Shown one piece after another: positions 11,801-24,849 of a stretch of 64,000 nt of DNA. Below the pieces are notes generated by a model. That model was given only the letters and a program-made list of their open reading frames with translations, searched no databases and had not been told where the DNA came from. Origin of the DNA: Chaetorhynchus papuensis (lineage: Eukaryota > Chordata > Aves > Passeriformes > Rhipiduridae); the NCBI GenBank assembly GCA_013396525.1, contig VWYX01000736.1:11257-75256 (forward strand), read 5' to 3'. Both the position numbers and the translations under genes were made by a program. How positions within the stretch are numbered: position 1 is the stretch's first letter; each line of letters opens with the position of its first letter.

Positions 11801-14800
11801 ACTGGAAGAATGTATGAGGAGATTCCAGTACACAACTGGAACAAAAAAATCTCACTTTCGTGATGTGATTTACTTTCTCCTCACAGCTTGGCAGCATCCC
11901 TCTGGTTTTACTGCCATGTGCGTGTCTCCTACATTAATCACGCTGCTTCCCAGCCTGCACAGGGCACCCTGCTCTGCTCTGCACAGACCACCGTGCGCGT
12001 CTGGCCCGCTTCCAGCAGCTTTCTGGACATGCCTTGTGTTGGCCTTCAGCCTGCTTGGTGTGTCATGCTGTACAATGGATGCAGCACGCAGGTGAAGCAG
12101 AAAGCATTTACTTTCTCCTTCCACACTTTGGCTGTCAGCCAGGTGTATTGAGTGACCAGACTCGCAGTGACCACCTTGCTCCTTAAATCCCCCTTTCCCA
12201 GGCAGCATTTCTGGGACTATCACAGCAGCAGAGTGACTCACTGCCACCTCCTTGTCCCTCAGTTCATGAACAAAAATGCTTCACCAAAACCTGTTTTCTT
12301 TGTAGCAGAAGTTCTTGTTCAACTGACTGCACAATGACCTGGCACTGCTTCTGCTAACAACACAAAGAGACACTTTCCCTCATCCCCCCAGCAGTGCTGG
12401 GTCTGTAAAAGGCTCTGCTGACTCTTATCCTCCCTTAATGGTGTCTCCCAGGTGACTTCTTCCCATGTGGTTTCACAAGAATGAGATTTCCTCTCTACAC
12501 CTGGCGATGCTCTGCCTGCCATACCTGTGGTTCAACACCATGGGCATGGTGTGCAGGCTTGTGCTGGCTGTGGTTTCTGCCCAGGTGCTTTCCTGCCCAG
12601 AGCAGCAGCAGATGCTTGTCTGTTTGGTGTCTGTATGGAGTGGCCCCGTGCATGTTCCCATCTTCTCCTCACTCATCGCCTCCTTCTATTTCTCCTGGGG
12701 CTTTATCTCCACATACTTGGCTTCTTAGTAAATTCTTGCTCGCTTTTCCACTTCTCCCTTTCATTTGGGTTTCTGTTTAGCTTCCTAATTTCTGGAAGAG
12801 AGAGTTGATACTTGGCTGGAAAGAGGCCAGGAAGAAACTGGAAATTGTGCCTTTATGGAGCAGTGGGAGGAGAATTCAGTTCATCGAAGGAGCCAGGAGG
12901 TGATGAGTGATGGAGTTGCCACTTCCAGAGGGGTAGAGCAACACAGCAAGGATTTCCCCATCCCTTCAACCTAATCTTCTGAAACTAAGATCCACCCCTC
13001 AGCAAATGTACTTATTAAACCCTAATTAATGAAGTCTTAGTGGTTTGGAGATCACTCACCCATACACCCCACTCACTGCCATGTCACGATAATTTTGACT
13101 TTACTGATTACCTTTAACAACACCGGTTACTTGTTAGGGATGGCAACATTGCTTAAAATGATAAAAAAACTTGACATACCTTCACTCCTTCTCTCCTTTC
13201 AGGGAGAAGAGAAAAGCAAGCCCTTCATTAAAGTGCTAAAGACCACTCTAATAGTAAAGAAAGAGCAGCAGGAGAGATGGGGCGAGCTGAATCCAGACTA
13301 ACTCAGATGGGAAGCTCAGGTGATATTTGCACCTACAGCCATGGGTAGTTTGCACCACCGTGTTCCCCATTCTTCTGAGGTCTTCAGTGTACCTGCACTA
13401 CAAGGGTTCATAACCTGTCCCAACTCTTTTAGCTTCTGCCTGCAAATTACTGAATTATAGTGTAATTGATTTAAGGAAGGGTTAAATTGAGTTAAGTACA
13501 TCTCCATTATGTACTGTTATTGTTTTAATTAGGTCAATTTAAAATCATTTTAGAAAAGTTGCACCGACTGGTTTAGTTAATGTGGATCAGAGTCTAGATA
13601 GGATGAAAGAGCAAAATAATTCATTCAGTCATCAATTCATCATTTTTATGGCCAGATGTCAAATGGTCTAAAATTATGGTTTTGTTAAGCCCAGCTGTGC
13701 TGGAGCATATATGTGTGCTGGGGATTTAATGAGCTGAATTTGAAAACACTTTTCCCACCATGCTGCCTTAGACCCCAGCCTGGCTGGGTTTGGTCTCCTT
13801 GTTTCTGAGGGGAGGCTTGCTAGGGGTGTTGCCAGCAGCCACAGAGTCAGCAGCCTTAGCCCTTGCCTGTAACTGCACAGCCCTCACCCGGCTCCACCTT
13901 GCTGAAGCAAGAACCACCCTGCTTTGTACACGGGTTTATTGCCAACAGCCTCATGGCACAGTTAGTTGGTGAGGGTCAGACCTGAAGCCAAAAGCAGCCT
14001 TATGGCCTTTAAGAAGGGGACATAGGGGAAAGCACTTCCAGAATCACCTGTTTCTGCAGCTTCACCCCAGCACTGCACTGGGTGCTGGTGGATCCAGAGG
14101 CAGGGAGGACCAACACATAGTGCTTACTCTAAATTCAGCTCTCCACTGCAAGGGATAACCCAGCACCCCAACCACAAAACCTAAATAGCAAGGATAATAG
14201 TTGAGACTGAAGGAGAGACCATTTGTTCCACCTCCTGTTTCAAAGCAGGACTGACCATGGCAATGGCATTTCTGAGTAGCTAAACCTGCCAGAAAGGAGA
14301 TGAAGGTGATGGAAAAGAGAAGCTGTGAGGACCACTCACAGAAACTGTGGGGCTCTTGTGTCCCAACCCAGCAGTCTGGACAAGGAAGTCAGTGAAATAA
14401 CAGGCTACAGTGAACCCTGGGTCAAGGCAAAATCAGAGTGGTCATCAAGGGGCAGGCTCAGAAAACCAGGAATACTCCATGGCTGGCTACACGGGTCTGT
14501 AACATGGTTGTGTTCCCCATAATCAGAAAGGGAGACCAAGGCAGCACATCACAGCACAGAGACATCCTTCTGAAAGTTCACCTTACCCCAGAGCTGTAGC
14601 GATTTGGGAAGCAAAACCACTGAGCAAAGATACAGTTCCTTGTGTTTAGACACTGTCAACGGCCAAAGACTAAAAAAAGATAAAGAAAATATTGAAACTA
14701 CCTCTTGACCTAAAAGTTTTGGATTTTTGTGGTGGTGCAAGGCGCAGGGACTGTGCAAGGAGCAGCTCCCTGACACCACTGTAGTGCAGATGAGCAGTGT

Positions 14801-15160
14801 TATAAAATGGAAACCCTTGCTGGTGTGTATTGGGTGAGTTGGTATTGCCCTGAACCAGTTAACCGTGCCAGTATCAAACAGCTGTAAAACACCACCATAA
14901 CATTGCCCTGATGTCTCCTCACCACAGCTTCAAATAGCCACACACAACAGGCTCAGCCACAGGGGTTTCATCCAGCAACCCCAGAAAAATACCTACATTG
15001 GGTTTAGTCAAAAATGTCCATAGCCCAGTATAACTTTCCAACAGCCCCACTAAAAAACAGGTCAGGTAGAGGGTGGTCCTTTCTCTGTTATTATTTCACA
15101 GACTTTGGCAATTAGCGATGGAAGGATTTCCTGAAGCAGAGGCTGTGACCACAGCGGGCC
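5801..15160. other. Long intergenic stretch, no gene seen
   Basis: Both strands have only incidental open frames (longest 238 codons, minus strand, 6645-7361) with no recognisable domain, no homologous exon series and biased composition. Short homopolymers occur. I found no RNA gene, no convincing promoter and no intact mobile element here, although unrecognised old repeats are likely. Confidence 0.5.
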
Positions 15161-15164
15161 CCAG

Positions 15165-15315
15165 AGCTCCTGAGGGCCCTGCCCTCTACGAACTGGCCTA
15201 ATCTCTTCTTAAACCCCTTTAGACTTCTCATCACTGACATATCTTGTGGCATGGATTTCCTTGGTTTGATGGTTTCTGGGTGTGAAATGGTTTCTTTTTA
15301 TGAGGTTAAAGGTGT
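15165..15315 (-). mobile_element. Old CR1-like LINE fragment, minus orientation
   Basis: The blocks 'ggcctaatctcttcttaaac', 'acatatcttgtggcatgga' and 'gtgtgaaatggtttctttt' occur in the order expected of an old CR1-type 3' end (the stretch meaning 'cctaatctcttcttgaaccc ... catcctgtggcaatgag ... tgtgaagaagtacttcctttt'). It is strongly diverged; boundaries are uncertain. Confidence 0.45.
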
Positions 15316-16939
15316 TTCTTGCCAATGTCCTCCACAGGCAAAGCCTGGAGCGTCTGGGTGAGAGCCCTGGTGCTGCTGCGGTGGAGGATGCTCAGAGGGC
15401 AAGAATCAAGTTCCATGTGCTCAGCAGCGGTAAAAAGTTTGTGTGGGAAAGGAATGGGAATTTGGGAAATCTTTCACCTGACACTTGGGCCAAAGGGTGA
15501 ATAAGCTGCAGGGGAAGTGAGAGGTTGCTGCCGTGGTACACCCATCTGCCTCTGGCTGGGCATTTCATATCAAATCTGGAACTGAGAAGGGAAGCCAGAA
15601 TTTCTCAGGTCAAATTTTGCATGATTTTTCAGGTGTGTGTTTCTCCACTGAATGCAGACACACTGGAGAAGGAGCCTTTCCTTATAGATAGCCAATAATT
15701 AATTTGTTTAACCCAGAACTGTGGTGGGTTTTAATTCTCAGCCAAATAAGTGTTTGGAAAAAATACTCTGTGTGATTTTTATCTTTCCTCTCTTGGTGGT
15801 TGGATCAACTTGTTCTCCACCCCCAGCCAAACTTCCCAGCTGCAACATTTAAACCTCATCATAAATCACATTTTCCATAGTTTTTCGTCACTCACATGTG
15901 TCTTTTCCAATGCAAAGCTCTGGTTTTCCATCCTTAGCAGAGCCAGAAAAGCCACAGCATTAGTATCTCCAAGGAAATTCCTCCTTTGCCCCTTAGTCAA
16001 ACTGGATTTAAATACAACCACATGTGCAGTACCATGAGGAGATCAGTCTCAGGTGCTTCACAATTGCTCATTCCCAGCCTTGCAAAGGCACCGTGAATAA
16101 ACTGTCTTGTGGCACACAGTGTCAAAGCAATTGAGCTGGCAGATGTTCAGGCAAATTTCAAAGAGATTATTTGCGCAAATAGTTATTGCTCTGCAAAGAA
16201 ATCACTATGATTAACTTCTTCATTACTGGGAAGCCTTTTATTTATTTGTATTTATATGCATAATTGTATGCACAGTTTGTTTAACACTGGATTTCTGGGT
16301 CCAACCCTTGTTTTCTGATTTCCTCAGGAATATTATTTGCATCTCAGTCTTTCATGAAAAGTTGAAGTGATGCATCAAAAAATATATATATTGATGTACC
16401 TGTATATATACACCTACAAACAATCAGACCATAGTTTGGAAATAACCTGTTATACTTCTGCTAACACAAAGGGAACACACTGAGAATTTAAAAATAATTA
16501 ATTTTAAGAAGAGGAAGGATCAATGAGAAGGCAATGTGTGTCACTTCTAACAGCCATAAGGAAGGGTTTGTGTCTTAGCTTAGGGGCAGGGCTTTTAAAA
16601 ATAGCATGGTGCAGTACAAACAGCCCATCATTGTCCTCACTATATTCCTAAGCCTGAGTGCAAAGTGCCTGATGTTTCAGAGCTGGCACCTGGCAGAATC
16701 CCACCATAAAGTGTCCCTGGAGAAATTCTCAACTGCTTCCTATCTCTCCTACCTGCTGCCTGGAGTAAAACATGGGAGCACAGCATGATGGATAGTGAGT
16801 AAACAGGCTGGAATAGGAAGGGGAAGCAAAGTGCAATTAGGGACTGCTCCTGAGAAGTGAGAAGAGTTCCAAATTCTGCCTGCTCGTTTGTAATTTGTTG
16901 TCAGTTTTGCATAGAACATTTAATTGGATGTCAGCTACT
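15316..16939. other. Intergenic DNA, no gene seen
   Basis: Unique-looking AT-rich sequence with a short TA microsatellite near 16380-16412. No exon, RNA gene or element recognised. Confidence 0.5.
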
Positions 16940-17224
16940 GGCAGTGTCCCCCTTGATAGGACAAGGGGTCAGGGTAATAGTTTTAAACTAAAAGAGGGTC
17001 AGTTTAGATTAGCTATAAGGAGGAAGTTTTTTACAATGAAGGTGGTAAAACCCTGGCACAGGTTGCCAAGAAAGGTGGTGGATGCCCTATCCCTGGAAAC
17101 ATTAAAGGCCAGGTTGGACGGGGATCTGAGCAACCTGATCTAGTTGAGAATGTCCCTGCTTGTTGCGGGGTTTGGACCAGGTAACCTTTAACTGTCCCTT
17201 CCAACCCAAATCATTCTGTGATTC
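16940..17224 (+). mobile_element. CR1 LINE 3' end, plus orientation
   Basis: A fairly well preserved CR1 tail. It shows 'ggacaaggggtcagggtaat', then 'ttagattagctataaggagg', 'cctggcacaggttgccaaga', 'ggccaggttggacgggg' and the terminal 'tccaacccaaatcattctgtgattc', which matches the diagnostic CR1 3' end (ATTCTATGATTC-like). Only the distal ORF2 end and 3' UTR remain. An 82-codon frame inside it is a remnant. Confidence 0.9.
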
Positions 17225-17336
17225 CTTTTCATGAGCTGTGCTGGGAAGGAGTAGGGAGATTTTATTTAAAACTGTGGAGTCCCTCTCCAAGGAAGCCTGC
17301 AACACATGGGGACATCTCACAGCCACTGTGAGGGTG

Positions 17337-17555
17337 TGAGCAGCTCTGGGGCACTGCTGTCCTGCTCACACCTCCACAGAGGGGAAGAGGAGAAGCAGCT
17401 CTGGGGCACTGCTGTCCTGCTCACACCTCCACAGAGGGGAAGAGGAGAAGCAGCTCTGGNCTCACACCTCCACAGAGGGGAAGAGGAGAAGCAGCTCTGG
17501 GGCACTGCTGTCCTGCTCACACCTCCACAGAGGGGAAGAGGAGAAGCAGCTCTGG
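17337..17555. repeat. 55-bp tandem repeat (minisatellite) interrupted by one N
   Basis: The phrase CAGCTCTGG recurs at 17341, 17396, 17451, 17492 and 17547. The step is exactly 55 bases except across the N at 17460, where it is 41. Each unit runs from CAGCTCTGGGGCACTGCTG through a CTCACACCTCCACAGAGGGG block to GAGGAGAAG. Copies are virtually identical. The missing 14 bases beside the N indicate a collapsed or joined assembly, so true copy number is unknown. Confidence 0.95.
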
Positions 17556-19423
17556 TGCCCTCCGGCCCTTTGCTCTGCTCAGTTGGCACACGCTGCTTGC
17601 AAAGCAAGGTGGTGGGTTTGGGCTGGCTCTGATCAACCCCCTGCCCACTGCAGCTGGGTTTAGCAGGGTGAAATCCTGCCAGAGGCATAACTGAAAGAAT
17701 ATTCTTAAATAATATACACATATATATTTATAAATAACTAATATATGTATCATAAGTACAAAAGTTAGCACAGCTGCTTGTATCAGGATCCAGACCAGCA
17801 GTGAGGAAGTGGGAGCAGAGAGCCCTTTCTAAAGGTACTCTTCTACCCTTCAGCTTCCCCTTCCTCCTCCTTGCTGAGCACTACCCATGTTGTGCCCTAA
17901 CTCAGCACTGGCATTTAAGCCCAGTGTTAAGCCAGTATCAAATCCTCATCACATCTTCCCTTTTTTTTTTTTTTTGAAGCCTGATTTGTCTTCAAAAACA
18001 GCCTCTGCAAGCCCTGTCCTGTCCCCAGCCCTGGTACTTTTTAGACCTAGGAGGTCATTGCAGACAGCTCTGACAAAGGGGTGGAAAGACCTGAGGTTTG
18101 GGGTTTTGATTCACGACAAGCAGCGAGGGCCAAATCAACAGCAGGTGAATCAGCTGCACATCTGTGATATCCTCAGCACGTGTTGACTCTCAGCCCAAAA
18201 AAGGGAGACAGGCGCCTCTAAGGGTGATGCCTGGGTCATGGGTAATGTGCTGAGAGGTGGTGGGAAGCATGGGGATGCAGCCAGAAATGTTTCAAGGGGG
18301 ACACTCAAGAAGGCACAGAGGTACTAGGACTGAGGGTCATTGGGAATTCAGGATGTCTCAGTTGGGGTCCTCCAGCCTTTGCTGTCCCCTCTCTGGCCAA
18401 TGCTCTGGAGAACACTGCAGAGCTGTGCTGACTACCAGCCCTCTCTGATGTTACCAAAGTAAATTCCATGTATTGATTCATCCCAGACAGTAAAACCTCA
18501 CCTCAGGGTCTGGCATTTTGTTCTAGCGAGTAATAATTAACTCTCTCAGCTCATGCCGGGTACAAAGGTCTGGCCACCTTCTGAGGGCTGTGTGGACCCA
18601 GGCCCACCCAGCAAGTGCAGGGGGGTTTGGAGAGGGTGGACATCGACCTTCTTCACCACGATGGTGTCTCCAGAGCTCGACTCTCGAGGCTGGGCCAGCA
18701 TTTGCCATTCACACGTATAGCAGGAGATTTTCCAAGCAGGAAAAAAAGTAACACTTTCCTGGGAAAGGCACCTTCCTGGCAGCTCCCACCAGGCCAGAAG
18801 AGCAGTGGACAGGGTGGGGTGGCTTGGGAAGGCAAGTGGTGGCAAAACCTCTTTGTCAAAACTGTCAGCAGAAGGTTGTTGGCCACAAAAGTGGCTCAGG
18901 ACACAGTCTAGCTCTGATATACTCATGGCTACAAACCCACTTGATGGTTTGATCTTTTGTGTTTTGATGGTATCTGGATTTCCATCTTTCTACTGAAAAG
19001 AGGTTTTCTGTTTTGCTTATCAGAAACTCAGATCGCTAGTTCTTTCCTTCTGTTCATTCACCTGTGTCTTTTTCAATCTTCCAAGGTCTTTACTACTAAT
19101 TAAATGAGGTATTTCCTTCTTTTTATTATTAATGATCCCAGATATTCATATTCTGGGGCTACCTGATATCATAATGTTTCTTAAAGGTAACATCTTTTGA
19201 ATTTACTTTGTTTTCTGTCTTTAATGATCTGAGTTCTTACAGTGAAACCCTTAATGGTAACCATCACAGTATGAAACTTTTTTCAAAAAAAAAATCCCAA
19301 ATGTTTTCAAGGAATTAAAACTCTGAAAGAATTCCCCAATGCCACACGACATAAATTCATGACTGTTACTACCACAAGAGTCATGAGTTAAAGCTGAGAA
19401 AAAAAATAGAGGTCAAAGATTGC
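17556..19423. other. Intergenic DNA, no gene seen
   Basis: Contains a T15 run near 17960 and a TA-rich patch near 17700-17755. Overlapping frames on both strands show no domain. Confidence 0.5.
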
Positions 19424-19473
19424 ACTCAATGATCTTGGAGGTCTTTTTCAACCTAAATGATTCTATGATTCAT
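19424..19473 (+). mobile_element. Short CR1 3' terminal fragment
   Basis: The sequence 'aatgatcttggaggtctttt' followed by 'tcaacctaaatgattctatg' and 'attc' is the last roughly 50 bases of CR1, cut off 5' as is typical of CR1 insertions. Confidence 0.85.
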
Positions 19474-22400
19474 TTTAAACATTTCCTTTATGAGAATACC
19501 CATGAATCCCAGGAGGATAAAATATTTGTCTCGCATGGCTTTGTAGGACTGTGTGGAATTAAGCCCAGCTGCCAATATAGAGTCACAGTCAGAGGGGCCC
19601 TGGGAAACACAGACCCGTGTCACAGCCCCTGGGCTGAAATGTTGGGATTAGCTGCAATGGATGAATCCCAGCCTGGCTTCACACTACATGGCCTGACCAG
19701 GTGGATGTGCCATCGGTCATTCACTCTCTGTGCAGGCCTCCCATTTCATCCCCAAAACGAATGAGCAGACTCATTCTCTTAAATAGCTTAGTGTGAAAAC
19801 AGTTTGGTATGACAGATGTTGGCGGGAAAGAGAAAAAAATCCCAAACAAGCCAAATTAGTTTCAGTTCCTTGAATTTGACGCAAAGGAAGGGAGGGACAT
19901 GTTTCTGTATTGATAAGAGAGGGAGAAGCTTTTGGGCAACACCAGGGAAAGGCAGCAGTGACCCGTGCCCATTCCCTGCCTCCCTGGCAGCAGCACAGGG
20001 CACAACACTTCCCCTCCCCACTTGGACAAGCCAGCAGGAACCACGGGAGTGGTAACTCCATCGTGGGTTCTGGAAGGGATGATCATCACCAAGCAAGGGC
20101 GAGGCTCCTGGGAAGCTGGGATGCCAGGAACACAGCGGGGCAGTGCAGTTGAGCTGGACACAGTTAGGTCTGACCTGGCTGGAGATTCAGCTCTAAGAGC
20201 TGTTTGTGCAAGCCAAAGCTACACCTATGAAACCTCTGCCAAGTGGAAGGTAACTCTGAGACTAAAAGCACTGCCTGGGGAGGACTTGGCTTCAAGGGGC
20301 CAACAGAGAGACCTGAAGCCACTTGGTGGCAAAGAGTTGGGTCAGTGAGAGCCCTGTGGTGAAGGTAGAGGAGTAGGGCCTGTCTGTGCTCCCACCACGT
20401 GCTTTGTGTCACTCAGTTGCTGCTGGCCTGTTCATGTATGGAGCACATACATGGGCATTATCTTGGTCTCTGATGGAGGAAGATGAGTTTGTCATGATCT
20501 GGCTGTACTAGAGATAATTGAGCAGATCTGCACCATGTTGAGTGGAGGTGTAGAAGCATCAGAACCTTAAAAGAGCTGTTACAGCAGCTCTTTCTTCCCC
20601 AGAGCTCTGGACCAGCCCCAAAACATGAGGCAAAGCCAAAAGCTTCTGCCTGAGCTTCAGTTACTGTAAAATTACATAAATTTGTCCCCAGTGCTGATGT
20701 TTATGCAAAGAGGGAATGAAACGCGCCCTTCCTGCTGCTGCCCCTCACTTGGTACCAGTCTGGGTCCAGCCTCAAACTCCTGCCTGAGCTTTGCAAAAGG
20801 GGTAATTCAGACTCTGCTGTCTTTCCACACCTGTAAAATTCAGTTCTGTAGCTTAACCCAAAATTAAACAAGATCCATTAAGTCACAGTTGATTTCTGTA
20901 GCAGGCTGAGGGCACTGCCCTGGTTTGTAGCATTATTTACACTCAGGGGGCTACTGGGGCTAAAAGGCATCTCAAATTCTGCATCTTCCAGAAATAACCC
21001 AGGCTCCCAGGCAGAACAAATACAGGATAACAGAAAGCAGAAGAACCCTGTATTGAAATGCTTCACAGAGCATTGATTTTTTTTTCAAGTGACAGCCCTG
21101 GGATTTTTCTGCAGAGCTGTTGTGCTGCCAGCATACAGTTTGCTCTACTTGCCCTTTTGGTTTTAATGTCCCATTAATAATGCATCTCTGTATTTATTGC
21201 AGTTTGCATTACTGTTCCACTGTTACTTCTTGATCACTCGTTATTCTGTCTGTAGTGCCAGGCAGGGCTCCAAAACCCAAACAACAGCAGCAGTGTTACT
21301 ACAGCCACAAGCCACAAGCCCCACCAGACTCAAAGCAGCTCCACCAAGGGGGATCATTTATTTTCTCAAGGCTGGCAGGGCACACTCTGCCTAGGAAAAC
21401 AGGAACAGCTCTACATCCTCTCAATCTCTGTGATCAGACCTAGAACTTTTCCAGGGCAGTTTGGACAGTCAGCTCTTTTGAGGGATCTAAGCCAGGAAAC
21501 TGTAAAACATTAATGAGTAGCTTGCTTAATCCTGGCTGTGTGGCACCTGCTGTAACAGGAGCAGGAACAGACTGTGGGGATGGCTCTGGCTCACAGCTCA
21601 GCTCAACACTGCAGGCCTCAGTGAAGGATGCTCTAATGATGCCTCCCTGATCAGTTTTGCATACTGAAAAATGCTACTTAGCTGCCCCTTGACCCTGCAG
21701 CCAGCTGGGCTCTGTAGGTACCTTCATTTCCCACCCTACAGCCCTCTGAGCACCCCATTGCACCCCAGAAGACCTCCTGTTCAGCATCCAGGATTGGGCA
21801 TCGCAGTACTGGTGTGCAGTTCCCACTGGGAGCATCCTCAGGCCTCATCAAACCTGTGTTGCACTGTAAATCAGAATTCATATAGAAAGGCAGTGCTGAA
21901 GGCGCTGGATGGTTGTCTCACCAGGGAGTTAACAGTGCCCACAGGACTTCACAACCCTCTTTTCCCTTACAAACCCTGTCTTTCTCACCGCAGGAAAATT
22001 AAACCCTTAAATCCTGGAAAAGACCTAACTGCAGTACTGTTTTGAGGCAGGGTTTCTCCCCGCCCTTCTGGATGAGGCTGCACAAACACGAGGAGAAAAG
22101 TTTCTCTGGTCTTCCAAAAAAGCTCCAGCTTCCCCTCTCTTCCTCTGGGAATGGAGCTGACCTCCTTCCACCCTTGTCCCTGTGAACAGCATGTTATTTC
22201 CAGCAGCAGCAAGGAGTTTTGGAGCAAGAAAATTGAAATTTTCCTGTACTGGTGGTTAGTGCACTCGGAGAGGTGGGGGTTTTGAAGCCCCTCAGGGCAC
22301 TGCAGAGAGCCCAGAGCAGGGCTGCCGTATCCTCAGTGACTGCCTGGGCTCACAGGCACAACCAGACGTGGGTCACTCACTGCCTCTTCCCTGGGTGCAC

Positions 22401-23307
22401 TGTCAAAGACATCACATTTGCTCTCTTTTAGTTGTATTATCCACAAATCAAAGCAAAACTCAGGGGTCTTCAGGGTGCAGCATCATCTGTGCTGTATAAA
22501 ACAGCAAGGCAAAGCAGGGACTGACGAGGCACAAAGTTCCTGCTGTTCCCTTCTGGCTGAGGTTGCCACGCAGGAAGTGGTGGGAGGCAGAGCTCATTGC
22601 CCCCCACCCCACAGCAGTCATCTTCACACCTTCACATCCACCCCACTGATCAAGACTGCCACATTCAAAACCTTGAAAACATTTTTTGCATCTCAGTCCT
22701 TATAGGCAATACTCACAAATTCTCCCATCTGACCTAATCCCACAGAAAGATTTTTGTTTTGGCTTCATCTGCCTGCCTCCAGCCAGGTCCAGGAGCACGG
22801 CCTGGTCACCACAATCTGACCTTGTGGGAAGTGTCCCTGAGATGCCACATGCTCTCCCACTTGCTAAATTCCTCAGCAGATGAGGTTGCTTCCAGATTTC
22901 AGCACTTACTGGCAAGCTTCAAGTGGTTTGTCCAGAAAGGCTCCGAGTGATTAAAGATCTCTGGGAGCTGTGTTGTGGCCACTGCCTGGTTACTGACCTG
23001 CACATGCATAGCAACATGGGAACCAGTGACCTGGGAAAACAAACTTTTCTGCTCCCTGTCTTCTAATATTTAGCTTTGCTTTTCAGATGAAAGAACTAAT
23101 TCCTATTCGTATCCATTCTCATTGCTCTTAAGGATTTTTTTATCACTTACTGAGCAAAACAAGCCTTCTATTACGATTTATTAAACTTGAACATAGATTG
23201 CATTCCAACTGCTGTGCAAATGGAAGCTGATTCACTCTTACCAACACACTGAAAAGATTTATTATCCATGTTTTAAAGGTAAAAAATCTGCATCAGCAAG
23301 TGGGTGT
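19474..23307. other. Intergenic DNA, no gene seen
   Basis: Moderate GC. Several overlapping frames exist on both strands between 19770 and 20410, but none has a recognisable domain or a splice pattern. Nothing else supported. Confidence 0.5.
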
Positions 23308-23395
23308 GAACCACAGAATGGTTTGGGTTGCAAGGAACCTTAAAGCTCATGTCATCCCAACCCTTTGCTGTGGGCAGGGACACCTTCCACTAAGA
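23308..23395 (-). mobile_element. Short CR1 3' fragment, minus orientation
   Basis: Reads 'accacagaatggtttgggtt', 'gcaaggaaccttaaagctca' and 'gggcagggacaccttccact' in order. This is the reverse complement of the CR1 3' end seen elsewhere in the window. Confidence 0.85.
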
Positions 23396-24849
23396 CGACC
23401 CGTTACTGCAGCCTTTTTCCACACTGTGTTTGGGGGTAGGTAGCTCACACTTCTTCAAAAAGCACTGTACAGTGAGAGCAGTGAGTGCAAGAGAAAGACA
23501 CATTGAAATAAAAGATCTGGATGCACAGAGGTTCATGGGATGTGAAAAGAAAGTAAAGTTTTCTAACCACATGAAGCAGGACTTTTTTCTACCTTAGTTT
23601 TCTGCACACACGTGAATTCTAAGCAAACCAAAACTCCTTTCTCAGAAAGGGCAGTTTAGATGATCCCCAAGCCAACCTGCTCACGCCAGGGATTAAGAGA
23701 AATTGCTACCTCAGCTGCCTCTCCTTCACAGCATAAAATAAGCCCATTTATATGCCAAAATACATACCTTTCTCCAGCTTCACCTGAGGTCGTGTTTCAC
23801 CCCTATCACTTTTGTCCACGAACAGGGACAGCCACCTACTTCCTTTTTCTAGCTAAGATACTGTGTTTGAGACACTCCTACAGTGCTAATTCTTTCAGTA
23901 CAATCAGAATCAAGATTTGGATCCTGGTCTGTGCCAAAATGTTAAAGGCAACTCAGCACTGAAAGGGAAAGCTGGATCATCCTGCCATAGCCTGATGAGC
24001 CATTTTCCAAATAGCTCTAGTTAAAAATCATCAGTGTTAAATAACCTGGGAGCAGCACTGACTAACCACTTACTTGAATGAATGAGTTATTTAGATCAAA
24101 CTCTTTTGAGCACTAAAAGGATGCCACATCTCCAGACAGGAAATGTAGCATAGATGCTCTTCACTGCACGACTGTGAGCACCTCCTGGGGATCTCTCTCA
24201 CCAAACAGTCTGTACCAGTACAGCTGTAACCTGCACGTAGAAGCCTTTTTGTACAATGTTTGTTCTTACCCTTCTGTTTGCCAAACTGTGTCTCTCATGA
24301 TTCTTTGCTGAATGACATGTTTTTGACAACTACAAAGCAGGTGCTAAGACTGGAGAAAGACACAAGGAAATCTTTTACAGAGATTTGCAAAGTGAAACTG
24401 GACACCTGCTAAGTTAACGCATTTGTTAAGCTTCAGTGCAATTGGCAGGACATGTGACACAGTTTTAAGGGGCTGAGGCAGCACAGAGTCAATCAAGAGG
24501 CTCCACAGATGCTCTTTCACAATCCCAAATCAACATCTCCCACTATCTGATCTGATGCCCATCAGTGCAGCCCCACTGGAAGTGGCCCTCCTCTGCCCTG
24601 GCACTTTTGCACTGGTGCAGAGGTACCCGTGAGAATGATGAGGCACTGAGATCTGTTAGAAAACTTGCCTAGATGGCAGTGAGCAAACTCCAAAGAGCTT
24701 TAACTACCTGTGTGCAGTGCATCCTGATTAAAATCGAATGTATAAACGAGTCTTATTTCTGAGCAGTGGCAAACGGCCCTGGGCCACGTGATTTTAACAG
24801 CCATCAGAGTCAAAAGTGAACTCCGCTTGGTAATACAACCACATAATTC
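23396..24849. other. Intergenic DNA beyond the 3' end of POLR1A
   Basis: AT-rich, no exon or repeat recognised. Transcripts that read through the proposed POLR1A poly(A) site would enter here. Confidence 0.45.

Noticed and set aside
17337..17555. Possible CRISPR-like array
   Set aside because: Units are contiguous with no unique spacers, in an animal genome; it is a minisatellite.
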